Origin: Apus apus
Taxonomy: Eukaryota > Chordata > Aves > Apodiformes > Apodidae
Assembly: GCF_020740795.1 (NCBI RefSeq)
Contig: NC_067296.1
Location: forward strand, 1,837,001 to 1,901,000
Length of the DNA: 64,000 nucleotides
Reading direction: 5' to 3'
Position 1 is the first letter of the stretch. Every line of letters begins with the position of its first letter. A program made the position numbers and the translations under genes. Of this stretch, positions 1-12,747 are shown in pieces. The notes under the pieces are model-generated. The model saw only the letters and a program-made list of their open reading frames with translations, did no database searches and was not told the DNA's origin.

Positions 1-86
1 GGGCTGGTGGGAGGTGTCCCTGCCCATGCAGGGGGGGCACTAGATGGTCCCTTCCAAACCAAACCATTCCATGATTCTATGATTCT
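1..86 (+). mobile_element. CR1 LINE 3' end, cut by window edge
   Basis: The terminal part of a type I CR1 (GGTGTCCCTGCCCATGCAGG, then the ATTCCATGATTCTATGATTCT tail). It continues beyond the left edge. Confidence 0.9.
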
Positions 87-109
87 TCACTGAGAGGGTG
101 GTTGGTCAC

Positions 110-306
110 TGGATGGTGGATAGCCACAGATGGATGGTCACTTTCCTCAACGAAGTGACCATGGCACCAAGCCTGCCAGAGTTCAAGGAGTGTCTGGACA
201 ACTTAGTCATATATTATACTTTCAGGTAGTCCTGTGAGAAACAGGGAGATTGACTCAATGATCCTTATGGGTCCCTTCCAACTCAAGATACTCTATGATT
301 CTATGA
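110..306 (+). mobile_element. CR1 LINE 3' fragment (older subfamily)
   Basis: It carries CTGCCAGAGTTCAAGGAGTG, GGACAACT and ACTCAATGATCCTTATGGGTC, ending CTATGATTCTATG. This is the CR1 tail type with a direct 'tcaaggag...ggacaa' segment, more diverged than the type I copies. Confidence 0.85.
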
Positions 307-621
307 AAGGGGGGAAAGAGGACAGAGAGTGATGGAGTGACCTAGATGTGGAAAAGCAGTAATGGAAACAGGCAAGATCTGCTGATTTCCAACCTCTTTC
401 CATGCAGCTACAGGTTTGAACTATGAATGCCATGAACAGAAACTCTGCAAAAAACAAATGCAACAAATTACTATGAATCTCAAAGTTGCCTGAATGTTCT
501 GGTTTTCCTCCAGGAAACAAAGCAGCTTGTGTGTTTGAAGTTGTGAGTTAACAAACAGTTCAGTCCCCTCTTGATGCTTTGATGGAAAAGAACATTGGCT
601 CTCATGCTGGTTGTGTGTGAT

Positions 622-813
622 AGAAGTTTCTTGCCCAACAGGGCTGTCAGGGCCTGGCCCAGGCTGCCCAGGGCAGGGGTGGGGTCACCAGCCCTGGAGG
701 GATCTCAAACCCTGTGGATGTGGTGCTGAGGGACGTGCTTGGTGCAGTCGGGTTAATGGTTGGACTTGATGATCTTCAAGGTCTTTTCCAACCCAAACGA
801 TTCTGTGATTCTC
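622..813 (+). mobile_element. CR1 LINE 3' fragment (type II tail)
   Basis: It contains GGGCTGTCAGGGCCTGGCCC, CCAGCCCTGGAGGG and GTGCTGAGGGACGTG, then GGTTGGACTTGATGATCTTC and an ATTCTGTGATTCTC end. The same tail type recurs at 12676, 28620, 36146/37002 and 62545. Confidence 0.9.
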
Positions 814-3144
814 TCCGGGGTTGAGGAGAGAGGCGGAAAAAGAGCCATTTTTACTCATTTGATCTGGGAATCCAGTGGGACTAGGGGGTTCTGCTCCCAG
901 GCCGTGCAGCGGCCGTGCCGGCTGACGGAGGGACGATAATGCGGTTTCAACCCGGGCAGGGGGCAAAAAAAGGCACCCAGCAAGGGATCTCTAAAGAGCG
1001 GCTCCAGCTGGGAGCTGGGCAGTCTTCCTGCTGTCCATTTCCAAAGACATGAAAGGAAATCTCTGTGTGGCACAGGCCCCTCCGTGCGAGGACCGCCCTG
1101 GGGGAACCCGGCTCTGCAGAGCTGACCCGCCGAGGCACCAGGGGAGGCACCTGCTGCTTCAGCTGAGGGGAAGCAGGATCAAAGAAATCACCTGGAATAA
1201 GGATGGAAACATGGAACACTGCTATCATTTTAACCGCTTGTTATTTCAACTGTTTCCATATTGATTTTTTTTTTTTTCATTTGTTTGGGGTTTTTTCTAA
1301 TAGCTCAGGTAAAGATTTTAATTTCGTTCTCTCCCTCCCTTGGGCAAAGAGACCTACAGAGAAATGTAGAGAATTTCTAATCTCTGCAGTGCCTCCAGGG
1401 CCAGCAGCCAGAAATGCAATGGTAAAAACTTATTTAATTTAGATGTATGGAGACATTTTCAGTAACAGTCTCCCTGAGGCTGCTGATCTGAACAGGAACA
1501 GAAGAGAATGGTTTGTTTTAACTCCAGATCAGGATCCCGGTGGGGGTCCAGCTTCTATTGAAAACAATTATTTACTCCATTCTCACTGGGTTTGGCCAAA
1601 AAACAATAGTAATACCATTTACCAATGGTGCCTACGGGAATATTTTTAAGAACTTGAGAATTTCTGGGGTGTTTGGAGGCAGAAGGTTCTCACCCCAAGT
1701 GCAATGGAACTGAGGAAACCACAGGTCTCTTCCTAGCTGACTTGCCTGGCAGCCAGGAGGCTCTTGCAGGAATGGTGGCACCACCATTTCCTCCTCTCAT
1801 GGTTTCAAGAAAGGGGATGTGGCAGCTCCTTTCACCAGGATCTTCTGAGTCTTCACCCTGTGGGTAAATGGAATCAACTGGATCTTTAAGTTGTAACCTT
1901 TGATTAGTGCCAAGTTAGATGTGTCATTTCTCCTGGGTGGAAGCATGTGCTGCTTTTAGATGTATTTGCTTTGTGTCTTCACAAAGAGAAAGAAATGCAG
2001 TTAGGAAATTCAATCACCACCAACTTGCTACGAAAGAAAGAGAAGCCTTCAGAAGTAAATGCTCTGGGTGAGGAGCTGCTTCCTTAATGTCTGTGTCTGA
2101 CAGAATCACTATGAGGTGTTGAAGAAAAAAGGTACACATGGATGAAGCATTTATTTCATAAATATGCTACCAGGCTGACAACCTGCCTGATGCAAGTAGC
2201 AGATCTTTGCTGATGGAAAATCTGCTGAGTGGAATAGATTATCTGCAGTGGTGGAGAGGTGCAGAACAGAGCCTGGGTTCCAGTCACTGCTCTCTCTGAC
2301 CTGCTGGCCTGTTTCTTACCACCTCTTATTGATGCCAAGGGACCTTGGATCCTGCCTTAGTTATTTCAGCCGCCTTCAGTCTGATTTAATTTTGAAATAT
2401 CAATTGTGAAATTGGTTCATTTATGCATTGGTTCTACTTTTTGAGTATTTTGGAGCCTTGTTAAGTATGAACTTAAAAGTAAATACTGGACAAACCCCAT
2501 TCTGAAGGATGGGAGTCGGGTGTTTCTGAGTCTATCACTTTTAGTGGACCCTGGGATAGTTACTGAGAGAACCAACACTTTGGAAAGTCTGAAAGTGCAA
2601 GGTGAGGGACATTGTGGTTACTGAGAAAGTCCCGTCAAAGCTGCAAAATCAAGAAGTAGAGTAGATTAACTTATGAGATTGCTATGCAAGTCACTACTTT
2701 AAATCATATCTTCTGTGTTTTGGACTCTGTGGTACCTTGTCATGTCTGTTCTGGTGTTTCTTTTTCTGCTTGTGTTTGGTCGTAGAACCTCCTGTTCCTT
2801 TTACACCAGCTTTCCTCCACCTTACTTGCTGAGACTAAATTGCCAGACTTTCCCCATGTAAGTCCTAATGTTTATTAAAAGCATGGATATAAAGACTGGA
2901 GTTACCTGAACCAGGAAAGCAGCTTCTGAGCAATCTCAGCCACTCCAAACTGTCCTACCCCCTGCACAAGGGCATCAGTGTAGCCCAGTAGGCAGAGATA
3001 GTGCTGCCAACCTTCACCATCCATAAAAATGTGCCACCACAGCATGGAGAGGACTTCTCCTGAGGTCATGGCTGGTGTGCAGAGCCCAGACAGTTCCGTG
3101 GAGCAAAGACCAGGCATGCTACCCACAGGCACCAGCTCTCCTGT
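814..3144. other. Unique intergenic sequence, no gene recognised
   Basis: Apart from a T run near 1265-1279, I see no repeat family, exon or RNA gene here. Short open frames on both strands look like chance. Confidence 0.6.
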
Positions 3145-3226
3145 TTGACAAAGTCACAGACTTGTTACAGTTGGAAAAGACCTCTAAGACCACTGAGTCC
3201 AACCACCCACCCAGGAAAAAAAAGGC
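3145..3226 (-). mobile_element. Short CR1 3' remnant
   Basis: TTGGAAAAGACCTCTAAGACCACTGAGTCCAACCACC is the start of an inverted CR1 3' end; similarity fades after about 80 bp. Confidence 0.65.
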
Positions 3227-5844
3227 AACACTGGGAAGGCCATAGCCTGGCATCAAAACCACTGACAGGGAAGAAAGTGCTGAAAAAGATTGTTGGGACT
3301 ACAGAGGAAGTGAAGAGCTGGCTTCAAGGGACCTCCAAGTTAAACATGACACGGGTAAGACCAAAACCACTCTGCCACCAAGGATGTCATCTGCCCAGTG
3401 GTCAGAGAGAACATTTGTGTGTCAATGACGTGAAGCAGAGGCCAGAGCTGAGGGTGTGATTCAGGCTGACAACTGCTCTTGCTTGGTGCTGCCTGCACTG
3501 GGCCTGCCAAAAGGTGAGGAGTGTGCAATTCCTGGTGTGTTTCCACAGCTGGATCAGCTGCAGCTCACGGCAGCAGTTTTCACAAGTTCTGCTTGTATGG
3601 AGGTGATGCACATACAGCTGCTGATCCTGATGCTGACACCCTTCTGTTCTCCATAACTTTGTTCTGCATAAAAATGGGAGAATTCAACACCCCGTTGTCG
3701 TGGCACAGGCTGGGTTTTCTGGGCACAATGAGCACTTGGAAGGGGCTGTGTGTCTAACTTTTTCATCACAGCCTTTTGTCCTGATGCCAGACTAGAAGGA
3801 AGTTATTTCCATAAAACCATTCTGGATCTGAGAACATTAGATTAAAGCCTCTTCTGAAGAATTGCCACAATGGGACCAACTGTATTTCCACCAAGTAAAA
3901 AAACCCCACCTTTTCTACTCTGGGACTCAACAGTGTTCTGTGCCAAGGAGATTAACATCTTCCTTACTTATTTCAATGTCTTTTACTACATCAGTTGTCT
4001 GCAAATGGAGTAGAATTCTTGAATTCATTGAATACTAAGGAGTCAATGCCTCTGTATTGCTGGCAATTCTACAGGTCCTTCACATACACTTTCTTTGCTC
4101 ATCTCTTCTGAGAACCAACACGACAGTGATTTATTTGGATGGGAAGTGGTTCCTCAGCTCCAGTCATTCTATTTGCCTCTCTCTGGACTTTTTAGACAGT
4201 CACAACTGCACGTAGAATTCCAAATATAGCTGCATCCCAGGTTTATGCAGTTCTCTCCCTCTAAATTTCTTTCCTAGTGTGCTATTTTCATTTTTTCTAG
4301 CCTAGAATTTAGTTGCTAAATCACTCTGATAACTACTTTGGAAGGTGCTCATGGAGTCATCAAGGATCCAGGCTTCACCTTCCATGCCTGTTGCTTCTCA
4401 TTGTTGAAATTTTATTGACCAAGCTCCACTGCAAGGCCTCCTGATGCTTTATGCAGGGTTGTTCTGAAGAACTGTGTCAACAAACTCTGTCTTAAGTAAC
4501 CTGGGAACGAACCAGACATCACTTGGCAACTATGAACACCCTGTAAGTCCCTCAGGGCTTCTTTCTTTACTTTCTGAAAAACAACCATTTATTCCTGCCC
4601 TTTAAGCAAGTGTTGGTACAAAACTAGTGGCCAGTCTTGCACTTCCTTCTTGTCCTGTGTCAGTTTAGTTTCCTGAAGTGCCTTCATAAAGGCACTGCTG
4701 CAAGTTGCATTTAAATAAAAATAAACACCTGGGGTGTGTGAACAGCTGATCTCTGCCTCTCAGTGCCTCAGTGTTTTTAGATTTCTGGGGCAGTTCTCTC
4801 AGCAAAACCTGTGTTGGCTCTTCTTTAAGTTTTTTCTCCAGCTGGGACTATCATAACTCAGTTATTTGGCACCGTGCTGAGTTGGGTTTTTTTGCTCCAC
4901 AGTCCCTTTGCTCTGCAGGAATCCTGAGGTAGGTGGCAGGCACAGCTTGTTGCCATGGACTGACAGTCTGAGCTGCCCCCTGAGCTGCATCTTCTCTGCT
5001 CTCCTGCTGTCTATTTGAGTCAGCAAGCAGCTGTTTATGGTGAATGAAATGCTGAAATGGTGCCTCTGCAGCCTGTACTGAACATTGTGTGTCCAGCTGA
5101 GCAGAAGAGACAGGTGACATCTCCTCCTGAGGTAAGTGGGAGGAAAGAAATCCAGAATCCTGCCCTTAGGAAACCAGTCACTGTGGCTTTTATTAATTGA
5201 AAAATTTGCTTTAAAAATGCTCAGAAGTGGTTTGTTGCAAGCTGTGAAGCAGCCTGTCTTCTTGCATTGACCCTTCTTGTGTTTTGTTTCAATGACCAAA
5301 AATTAGGGCTGATTTCTGGTGTGTGGCCTAAGGGTGCCTCTCATTGTCTTATGCTCCTCATGTTCAGACTAGATCCAACATGGACAGTCTTTTTCACTGT
5401 GAGCAGGAGGAAGAGCAGCTTCTTAGCAGCTCACAGCCTGTTCAGACTGACCTCTTCTTTGCAGTGACTGGCCTGTGACATGCCAGAGGCAGCCTGCATT
5501 GCTTCCAGCAGGAAAAATCATGGTTACAGACATGGGAGTGAAACTTGAGAGGCTGTGTTTGAATCTCCAGGTGCCCTTCTACTGGTGCCATGAGTATGAA
5601 GTTCCAGGAAAAAGAAGCTCTAGTGACAAACTGAACTGCTCTGTTCTTCTGTTGTCTGGCACATTTCTGCAACCAGGATTGCAAAGCAAGCAGGGTTAGT
5701 GCAGCCCCAGCTGCAGATCTCAGCCACCAGCTGAAACATCTGAGTGTTTTTAAATCTTTGCCTAGACCAGAGAATTTATTTAGAACAGAAAAGGGACCCA
5801 TGAACAGTTCTGGTTAACATGAGCTAGGTAAAAGCATGGAGTGA
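3227..5844. other. Unique intergenic sequence with a possible ancient CR1 remnant
   Basis: 4160-4330 faintly resembles inverted CR1 (CTCTCTGGACTTTTTAGACA, then CCAAATATAGCTGCATCCC) but is too decayed to be sure. The rest shows no recognisable element or gene. Confidence 0.4.
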
Positions 5845-6087
5845 TGAGATGGAGGGGGAACAGTTTCATGCTGAAAGGGGAGGTTTCAATGAGATATTAG
5901 GAAGAAATTCTTTGCTGTGAGGGTGGTGAGAGCCTGGCCCAGGTTGCCCAGGGAAGCTGTGTCTGCCCCATCCCTGGCAGTGTTGAAGGGCAGGTTGGAT
6001 GGGGCTTGGAGCAGCCTGGGCTGGTGGGAGGTGTCCCTGCCCATGCAGGGGTTTGGATCTGGATGATCTTGAAGGTCCTGATTCTAC
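5845..6087 (+). mobile_element. CR1 LINE 3' fragment (type I tail)
   Basis: It runs from the segment GGAAGAAATTCTTTGCTGTGAGG through CAGCCTGGGCTGGTGGGAGG to GATGATCTTGAAGGTCC. The tail is degraded (GATTCTACGA). Confidence 0.93.
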
Positions 6088-7084
6088 GACAAAACTTAGT
6101 GTGTCTTGGGCCCCTGAAGGCTCTGAAGGAGTTGTCTTTCCTTCTAAAAGGAGATGTGGGCAGACCCTGGAACTTCAGTTGTCATCAGGAGCAAGGCTTG
6201 TTAACCAGGTTTGCAACAAACCCTTTGTATCAGTGTAGATGTTCAAGAGAAATTTGTAACTCGTATTTAACATCAAAACAGAAAACTGAAGTTTCTCAAT
6301 GTGTTTGTACCAGAAACTCTTTCCTAGAATTTTGTGAAATACAAATTTTCCATTTCTCTGGGGAAAAAAAAAAAAAGGAGGGGAAAATTATCAATATGTG
6401 ATAGGGCAAGTTACAAAGGAAATTTTAGCTAAATGAATCCATCTGGGTGTTTCTTTCTGCTGTATCAACTGCTCAGCACTTTTGTTTAGATACACACAGT
6501 GAGAAAAAGTAAACATCTCAATTAAGGAAACATTGAAAGTTAACATTTTTCTTAACAGCCTGGTATTTTGGCATTGTCATCTTGCTTTTGGCCAAGTCTG
6601 ACAGTGAATTTTGTCTCCACAGAATAGAAGTTTCAGGGTATTTGAATAATTTGTGAAAAATCTTGCCATGTTATTTCCCTTTAGTTCCTTCCCAGCAGCT
6701 TTAGGCTGGAAAGTTTTAATGTCATATTCAAGTGTAAGGCCAGTCATAAACTTCTGCTGGGTTTGCTGGTTCTTGCTGGGTTTGCTGGTTCTTGGAGCTC
6801 ACAAATACATCCCCTCGATCTTTCTCTTAATCTGCTTCTCTCTTTTTGTCTTTCCTTTTCACAGTAGGCATACTTTTCAAACAAATTTTGCAGATTCAAG
6901 CCCAAATCTTGCTCCTGTTTTCAATCAATGCAGTAATGGTTTCTTGGATAAACTAGTCCTAAAATGTCCAACGTGTGTTTGGGTAGGGTTTGCTCACTGG
7001 GCTGTGCTACCAAAGCTCTGTTTCAGATTAGTTCTTAAGAAGTGATCTCAATGGCAAAACCTCGACCCTGTGGCCAAATGTTTG

Positions 7085-7190
7085 CCCTGATGGGTGGGAT
7101 GGGGATGGGGACAGGGATGGGGATGGGAATGGGGACAGGGATGGAGACAGGGAGACAAGGATGGGGATGTGGGTGGGCAGGAGAGAGTCA
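7085..7190 (+). repeat. GGGATG/GGGACA purine minisatellite
   Basis: Roughly sixteen imperfect hexamers (GGGATG, GGGACA, GGAGAC) in about 100 bp of nearly pure purine. Many GGG or GGGG tracts are spaced by 2-4 bases, so the + strand has strong G-quadruplex potential. Confidence 0.85.
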
Positions 7191-8654
7191 GGATGAGTTT
7201 CTGCCTACAGAAGGACTGGGAAGGTGTTGATTTTGGTTGTAAAGCAAAGCCCAGATCCTGAAAAGATGTTTTTACTTGTTTAAACAATTACATGATTACA
7301 ATAATTTAAAACTAGTTTTAAAAATTAAAACAGATGTTATAATATTATTAATAAAAATACCTGTTTTAATGCTGTACGAGGTAATACTGGAGCCAGTTTT
7401 CCCAGCTGGGGTGTGTCAAGTCAAGCACGTGTCAGGTTTTGTAAGACGTGGACTGTAATTTAGCACTTGAATTTTACAGCTGTGCTCCCACTTGGAATAC
7501 ACCACGTTGAGGTCCTTCACACCACCAACCTGCTGGGCAGGATCCTCCGGGTTTCAGAGAGGACTCAAGTGAGTTATGGGTTTCAGCTGCTTAGAAAAAT
7601 GGGACGTGGAAATTTCCAAATACGATCGTGATCTGTCACACTGCACAGGCAGCTGCAACACAAACCCGGGTCTGGGGCAGAGAGGACAATGGTGAACATG
7701 GAGAAAATTAATTTTCAGGTTATTGAGAAACAATATTTAAGATCCTTTTCTAATTGCATCTGTTAGAAGTTCCCACTTTCGGCAGGGAAGGGAGAATTCC
7801 GTTTCTGTCAGTACTTGATTATATGTGACAGATTAAAGGAGGTTTGTGACGTGGGTAAAACCAGTGCCTGGAAGTTTGTGAGTCTAGATTTTATTTTTCT
7901 AAGTGTTTTTTTTTTTTTTTTTACCTTTTTGTTCCTTTGATCAAAAGGATCCTGGGATCCTTTTGAAACCCAGCAAGGGTTTTCTTTCTTCAGCTTCACG
8001 GAATATCTAGAAAAGCCAACATTATGAATAAGGGAAGTGCAATTTCACCTGCATTTTCTATGTTTTCTTTTTTTAATTTTTGCAAGATGTGTTATTCAAA
8101 GCACGTACCTGCTTTACTTTGTTTCACAGACCAATTGAACACTTCGAACTTCGAAGCAGATCTTTTAAAAAGAGCAAAACCCAAGCAAAAATTACATGGT
8201 ATTTTCAACAGTCACAATCGACTCAAATTGGTTTTATCCACACAGAACCTGGAAGGAGCATAAAACAACTTGAGCTGTCATGGGGGAAAAAAAACAAACT
8301 GCAACTTGCATTTCTTCAGCAGGAAGAACCTTGAAATGCACCCTGCAAAACCTGTTTCATATCTTGAAGGAAAGCACAGCATTTTGAATCTCTGGGTTAA
8401 TAAGGTAAAAACTTCTCTTGCATTTTGGAAACTGAAAGCAAGAATGAATAAGGGAAAAAAATCTGTTTAGTGTGTGGGAGCCAGGGAACAAAAAAGAATC
8501 TATGCATATTCGTAGACTATAAAACAACTCAGTAGACTTCCCTTGAAATGTAAAATCTGCTGAAGTGACTCTTGAATTCTTGCTTAAATTTTTTCAGTCA
8601 ATATTTTAAATCTCTGTTAAAAGTGTTATGCGAAGTTCAAAGTGAATGTTGCCA

Positions 8655-8754
8655 TTTTAATAGCTCAAAGCTTTCTGTAAATGGGTAGTTAGTGTGTGTC
8701 TGGCTTTTAAGAGCTCAAAACTTTCTGTAAATGGGCAGTGAGAGTGTGTCTGTC
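8655..8754 (+). repeat. 50-bp tandem duplication
   Basis: Units 8655-8704 and 8705-8754 share TTTTAA(T/G)AGCTCAAA, CTTTCTGTAAATGGG and GTGTGTCTG with about six differences. Two copies only. Confidence 0.85.
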
Positions 8755-11700
8755 CCAAGGTTTGTAAAATCATGGAAAAGAAAATTGAGCACTAAGCTTG
8801 GGCTGAGCGCACAGACCAATGCAAACATGAATGTGTCTGTTCTCTGTGGATACTTCTCAGGAAAGAGTGAAACATAATCAAAATCTTCATCGAAGTGGCA
8901 CTTGCTGGGTTTGAATTTTCAAAGAATAATCTTCTGGCAGCAGACACTGATCACCAAATAACACCAGCAGGGAACTCTGTGCCCTTGCAAGGCGGGACGG
9001 CGAGTCAGGACCGGCAGGTTTGGCATCCGACGCTCGTGGTGTTTATAGAGAAACACACTCATAAAACCCATTCATTGGGATTTTTCCCCCAAATATTTAA
9101 AACCATCTGTGGTTAATGGATACGTACTTTCATCTCCTTGAAGGTAACTTCAATGCTCGGAGGAAGCAAAGTCACCAGCAGCTCTTCAGAGGAATTCCTG
9201 AAGTCACAAATGCTTCTCCCAGAGAAGCAAAACGTTTATGAGCAGGGAAGTTCAGCTTGTAAAACCCAGAAACTTGTACAAATCAGCTGTTCTGGCTCAT
9301 CTTTTGATATTCTAAATTAATGCTAATTGAGAAAGTGAAGGAAAAGAAACAAAGAAAGCTTAAACAAAACATGGAATCACTTTTTAAATTAGAGCTTTTA
9401 AGAGGTGCTTGTTGTATTTCAGGCTTGCTTCGACACATTTAGTATCGATCGTTACTGACAGGCTTTATTACCATATACTTAGAAATAAAATGTTCTGTAT
9501 ATATTTTATTGCACATTGGAAACACTCAGTGATCTTTTAAATAAAGATGATTTTGTCAAATTGCTTCCCTGACATCCTCACAAAACTGTGAGTTAAAGAG
9601 TGACTATAAACACTGGTAGGAAAAAACCACCACGCTGTTGGGTTTTTTTGCTACTTTTGCAGTTTAAGCAATGCCATAAATCCAAGAAAATTAATTCCTT
9701 GTATTTTAAAGATGCAAAAACCCTGCATATTTTATGGCGAATTTTTAAAATCTAATAACAAAAGCCCAATGGGAAATTATACAAAGGATAAAAACACACA
9801 AGAAGAATTGAAATATACTGCAAAAAAGCAGCGTGCGTTTTAAATTAAGAACAGCTGAGCATCAGTCTGAATTTTGTGTGGCCTTGTATGCATAGCATAG
9901 AAATGTATTTTTCCTGTGATTTATGTTACTGATAATAATCACACATAAACTCCATACGTTAATAATTTAAAACATTAAGTTGTGCTAGTTGGGAAAAAAA
10001 TTCCTACTAAAGATAAATCTTTGGCAAACAGGAAATGTAACGTTGAGGTCTGTAGGCACCTTCTCCAGACCTGAGGATTTCAAATATTTCTCTTTTTGTT
10101 AAGAGTTTGTGAGATTCTTTATATCCAAAGTTATTCCCAGGTATTGTGAGGAAATAACCTTTAGGGTTTTCAGCAGTAATTCAAGATATAAGATGATTTC
10201 TGGCACCTTTCTTTAGAGATGTGTCTCAATCACAAAGCCTACGTTTTTCCATCTGCAAAAGCAGCTTATTACAATAAGTAAATGACAGCTACTCTCAGCA
10301 ACTCATTCAAAAGATCAGTTAGCCCTTAAAATACCCATTTTTAACCCTTAACCTTGCCTTCAGAAACATGGGACACATGAATCAGGCATCTTCTAATCAC
10401 ATAGTAACTACGAGCCTCCCCCCAAAACTCTTCTGTATATTTGCAGCTGAAAAATGAAACCTCAAAACCAGATCAGGACAATGTCCTGACTGAGCAAGGG
10501 GTGACATCCTCCTCTACAATGTGTGGTATCACTAAAGGGTTTTGAAAGAGAGAGAGGCAGGAACTGGAGAGGAAAGGGACAGGAGAAACAGCCTGAAGGA
10601 GCTGGGTCCTACCTGCGCAGAGGGCACCTCTCACCACCCATCCTGAGGGCTCCAAATTTCTCTCCAGTGTCCAGGACCAACTATTGCCTTTAAGAAGCTG
10701 CAGCCTCTCGGGCAAGAAGAGCCTTGGCACTGCCTTCCAAAAAAAAAAGACACAGACATGTACATAAAAAAGGAGGGGGAAAAAAAAAGCAACCCCAAAA
10801 GAGTTGATAAAGGATAAAGTGTACTGCCTCCTCCACAAAGCCAGCTGGTTTCCCCACCCCCTATCTAAGAAGCTTTTATTATTCCATTCAAAATGGAGCT
10901 TATCTGAAAAAGAAACAACAGCACGTAACCATCTGAACATTTTACCCTTCTCCAGATGGAGTCACTGGTTGCACTCAGGTTCAGGGGCTCTTTCCTGCTT
11001 CTGATTTGTGATGAAATTCATGGGCCATCATGATTCATTTCCTATCCCTTGAAAATCAAGGTGCTGACTTACTCTTTACAAAAGAAATGCAGGTTTTCTG
11101 CTGGGAGCAGGATGCTGGGATTCCTTGTTGTACTTGAACCTGAGCAGGCTCCTTCAGAGCTTCAATTCCTTTGGGATTTTGCCCCCCTTCAGGGCCTGAT
11201 CCTGCAATCCTCAGCAACCCAACGGGTGTATTTCCTACAGGTTTGGTTTTTCAGTCTGTGCTCATCCCCCTCAAATGGCAGCTGGATTTGTGACACCATG
11301 GGAAGGCTGGGGTTTGTGCCACAGGGGAGAACTAATTGCTACTGCCACCCCTTCCAGCTCCTCAACTCGAGCCCAGGGATGGTCTGGGTTTGTCATTTTC
11401 CAGCCATTCCCCTCTGGCCACCTCTGTGTACCCAGAGAGTACCAGCTCGTACAAGTTAAAACTTGCTCAAGTAAAAACTGGGGCAAAAAACTAAGAGAAC
11501 TGTTATGTTTTCCAGCTATTTGCACCCATGTTCAATATAGTCTTACAGTTTGAAGCAGGACAAAAATTGATCCTTTAGCAAATAGTTCTCACTGATATCC
11601 AAAAAGGCCCTTTGCAACTGAACTGCTCTCGGTTTGCTCTTCCTTGCATTTGACTGCGCAGTGTTAAATATTAATGTGATTTCTTAAGCATATCAGGTTT

Positions 11701-11811
11701 TCTTTTTCCTGGCTACACTGGGTGAAAGGAGGCACCCCTGAAGCCTGTAGTCCCTCCTGCCCTGCCTTTTCTTAGGGAATAGTCTCTGCAAAGCCTTGCC
11801 TATCTGATACT

Positions 11812-11839
11812 GAATAGTTATAACTGAATAGTTATAATC
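11812..11839 (+). repeat. 14-bp tandem pair CTGAATAGTTATAA
   Basis: Two adjacent copies of the 14-mer in AT-rich sequence; probably simple slippage. Confidence 0.7.
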
Positions 11840-12675
11840 CAAGGGAAGGAATACAGGTAAATAATATCAGAACAATTATAGGTAATTTCTTTTTCCTCTG
11901 TTTAAACAAAAAACAGGCTAGGATGCAAGCTGGAATTTGTCTCTGCTCGTGGATCCCCCTTGATTGGGACACTTCACTTGGAGAGGGGAAAGCAAATCTC
12001 TTCCATGCTGTAAGTTTGTAGCCCTGGGTGATTAACTAACACATGTATAATATTTAGCACATTTTATATGTTGTAATGGTACAGTCTGGGAATCTTTAGA
12101 AGCTGTAATTGTATGCTCAGTGAAGCTTTATAGGTTGTAATAGGGCAGCTTTTAATTTGTGATAGCACATTATTCCATGGTATCTGTGAGAACCTGCAGT
12201 AGTTTTAATGCTGGGGGTGCAGTTCAAATAAATGGTGTGCTTGAGCTTACAGTCAAACCTGAAAGTGATGTTGACACCAATTCTTTGCTTGAACCTTGCA
12301 GTCAATTCTCATTTTGTGGCAGCTCAGAAGCTGGTTAAAAGGGAGAGCATAAATTTGAGCTCTTAAATGTTAAGGGGCAAATTGAATCCGAGCTAAGCAG
12401 AGCACCTGGAACCGAAGCAAGGATTGTGCACAGGACAGCAGCTGTTTTCAGTGGGAGCTCAGCAGAGCCTGGCACCCTGGAAAGTAGCATTGCTGGAGAG
12501 CACAGCTCTTGGAGGCCACGCCCAAGCTTTGATTTTCACCCTAATTAGCATTTAAATCTTTCTTCATGTGCCTCCCACCCCACCATCCTGCATGCCACCA
12601 GCTCTTCACAGTTTCTCCTGGACTCCCGTTGTCAGGACTCTTTTTTTCCCCCACTTCTCTCCCTCTCCTTTTCTT

Positions 12676-12747
12676 GGCAGAGCCAGGTTAACAGTTGCAC
12701 TTGATGATCTTAAAGGTCTCTTCCAACCAAAATGATTCCATGATTCT
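12676..12747 (+). mobile_element. CR1 LINE tail (type II)
   Basis: GCACTTGATGATCTTAAAGG followed by CTTCCAACCAAAATGATTCCATGATTCT, a short 3' terminal piece. Confidence 0.85.

Larger units (their letters stand above)
6088..12675. other. CR1-free, AT-rich intergenic block
   Basis: 6.6 kb with no CR1 copy recognisable by eye, the longest such stretch outside the EIF2S2 gene. It contains homopolymer runs (A at 6363-6375, T at 7907-7922), a 19-bp perfect tandem pair (6755-6792), the GGGATG minisatellite and a 50-bp tandem duplication listed separately. No exon or RNA gene recognised. Confidence 0.7.

Noticed and set aside
4160-4330. Ancient inverted CR1
   Set aside because: Only a few words match and the order is uncertain; left as a possibility inside the intergenic entry.
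7085-7190. Interstitial telomere repeat
   Set aside because: The hexamers are GGGATG/GGGACA, not TTAGGG, and are irregular.
10473-10940. 155-codon open frame on -
   Set aside because: Phe-rich stretches come from A/T homopolymers; no family resemblance.
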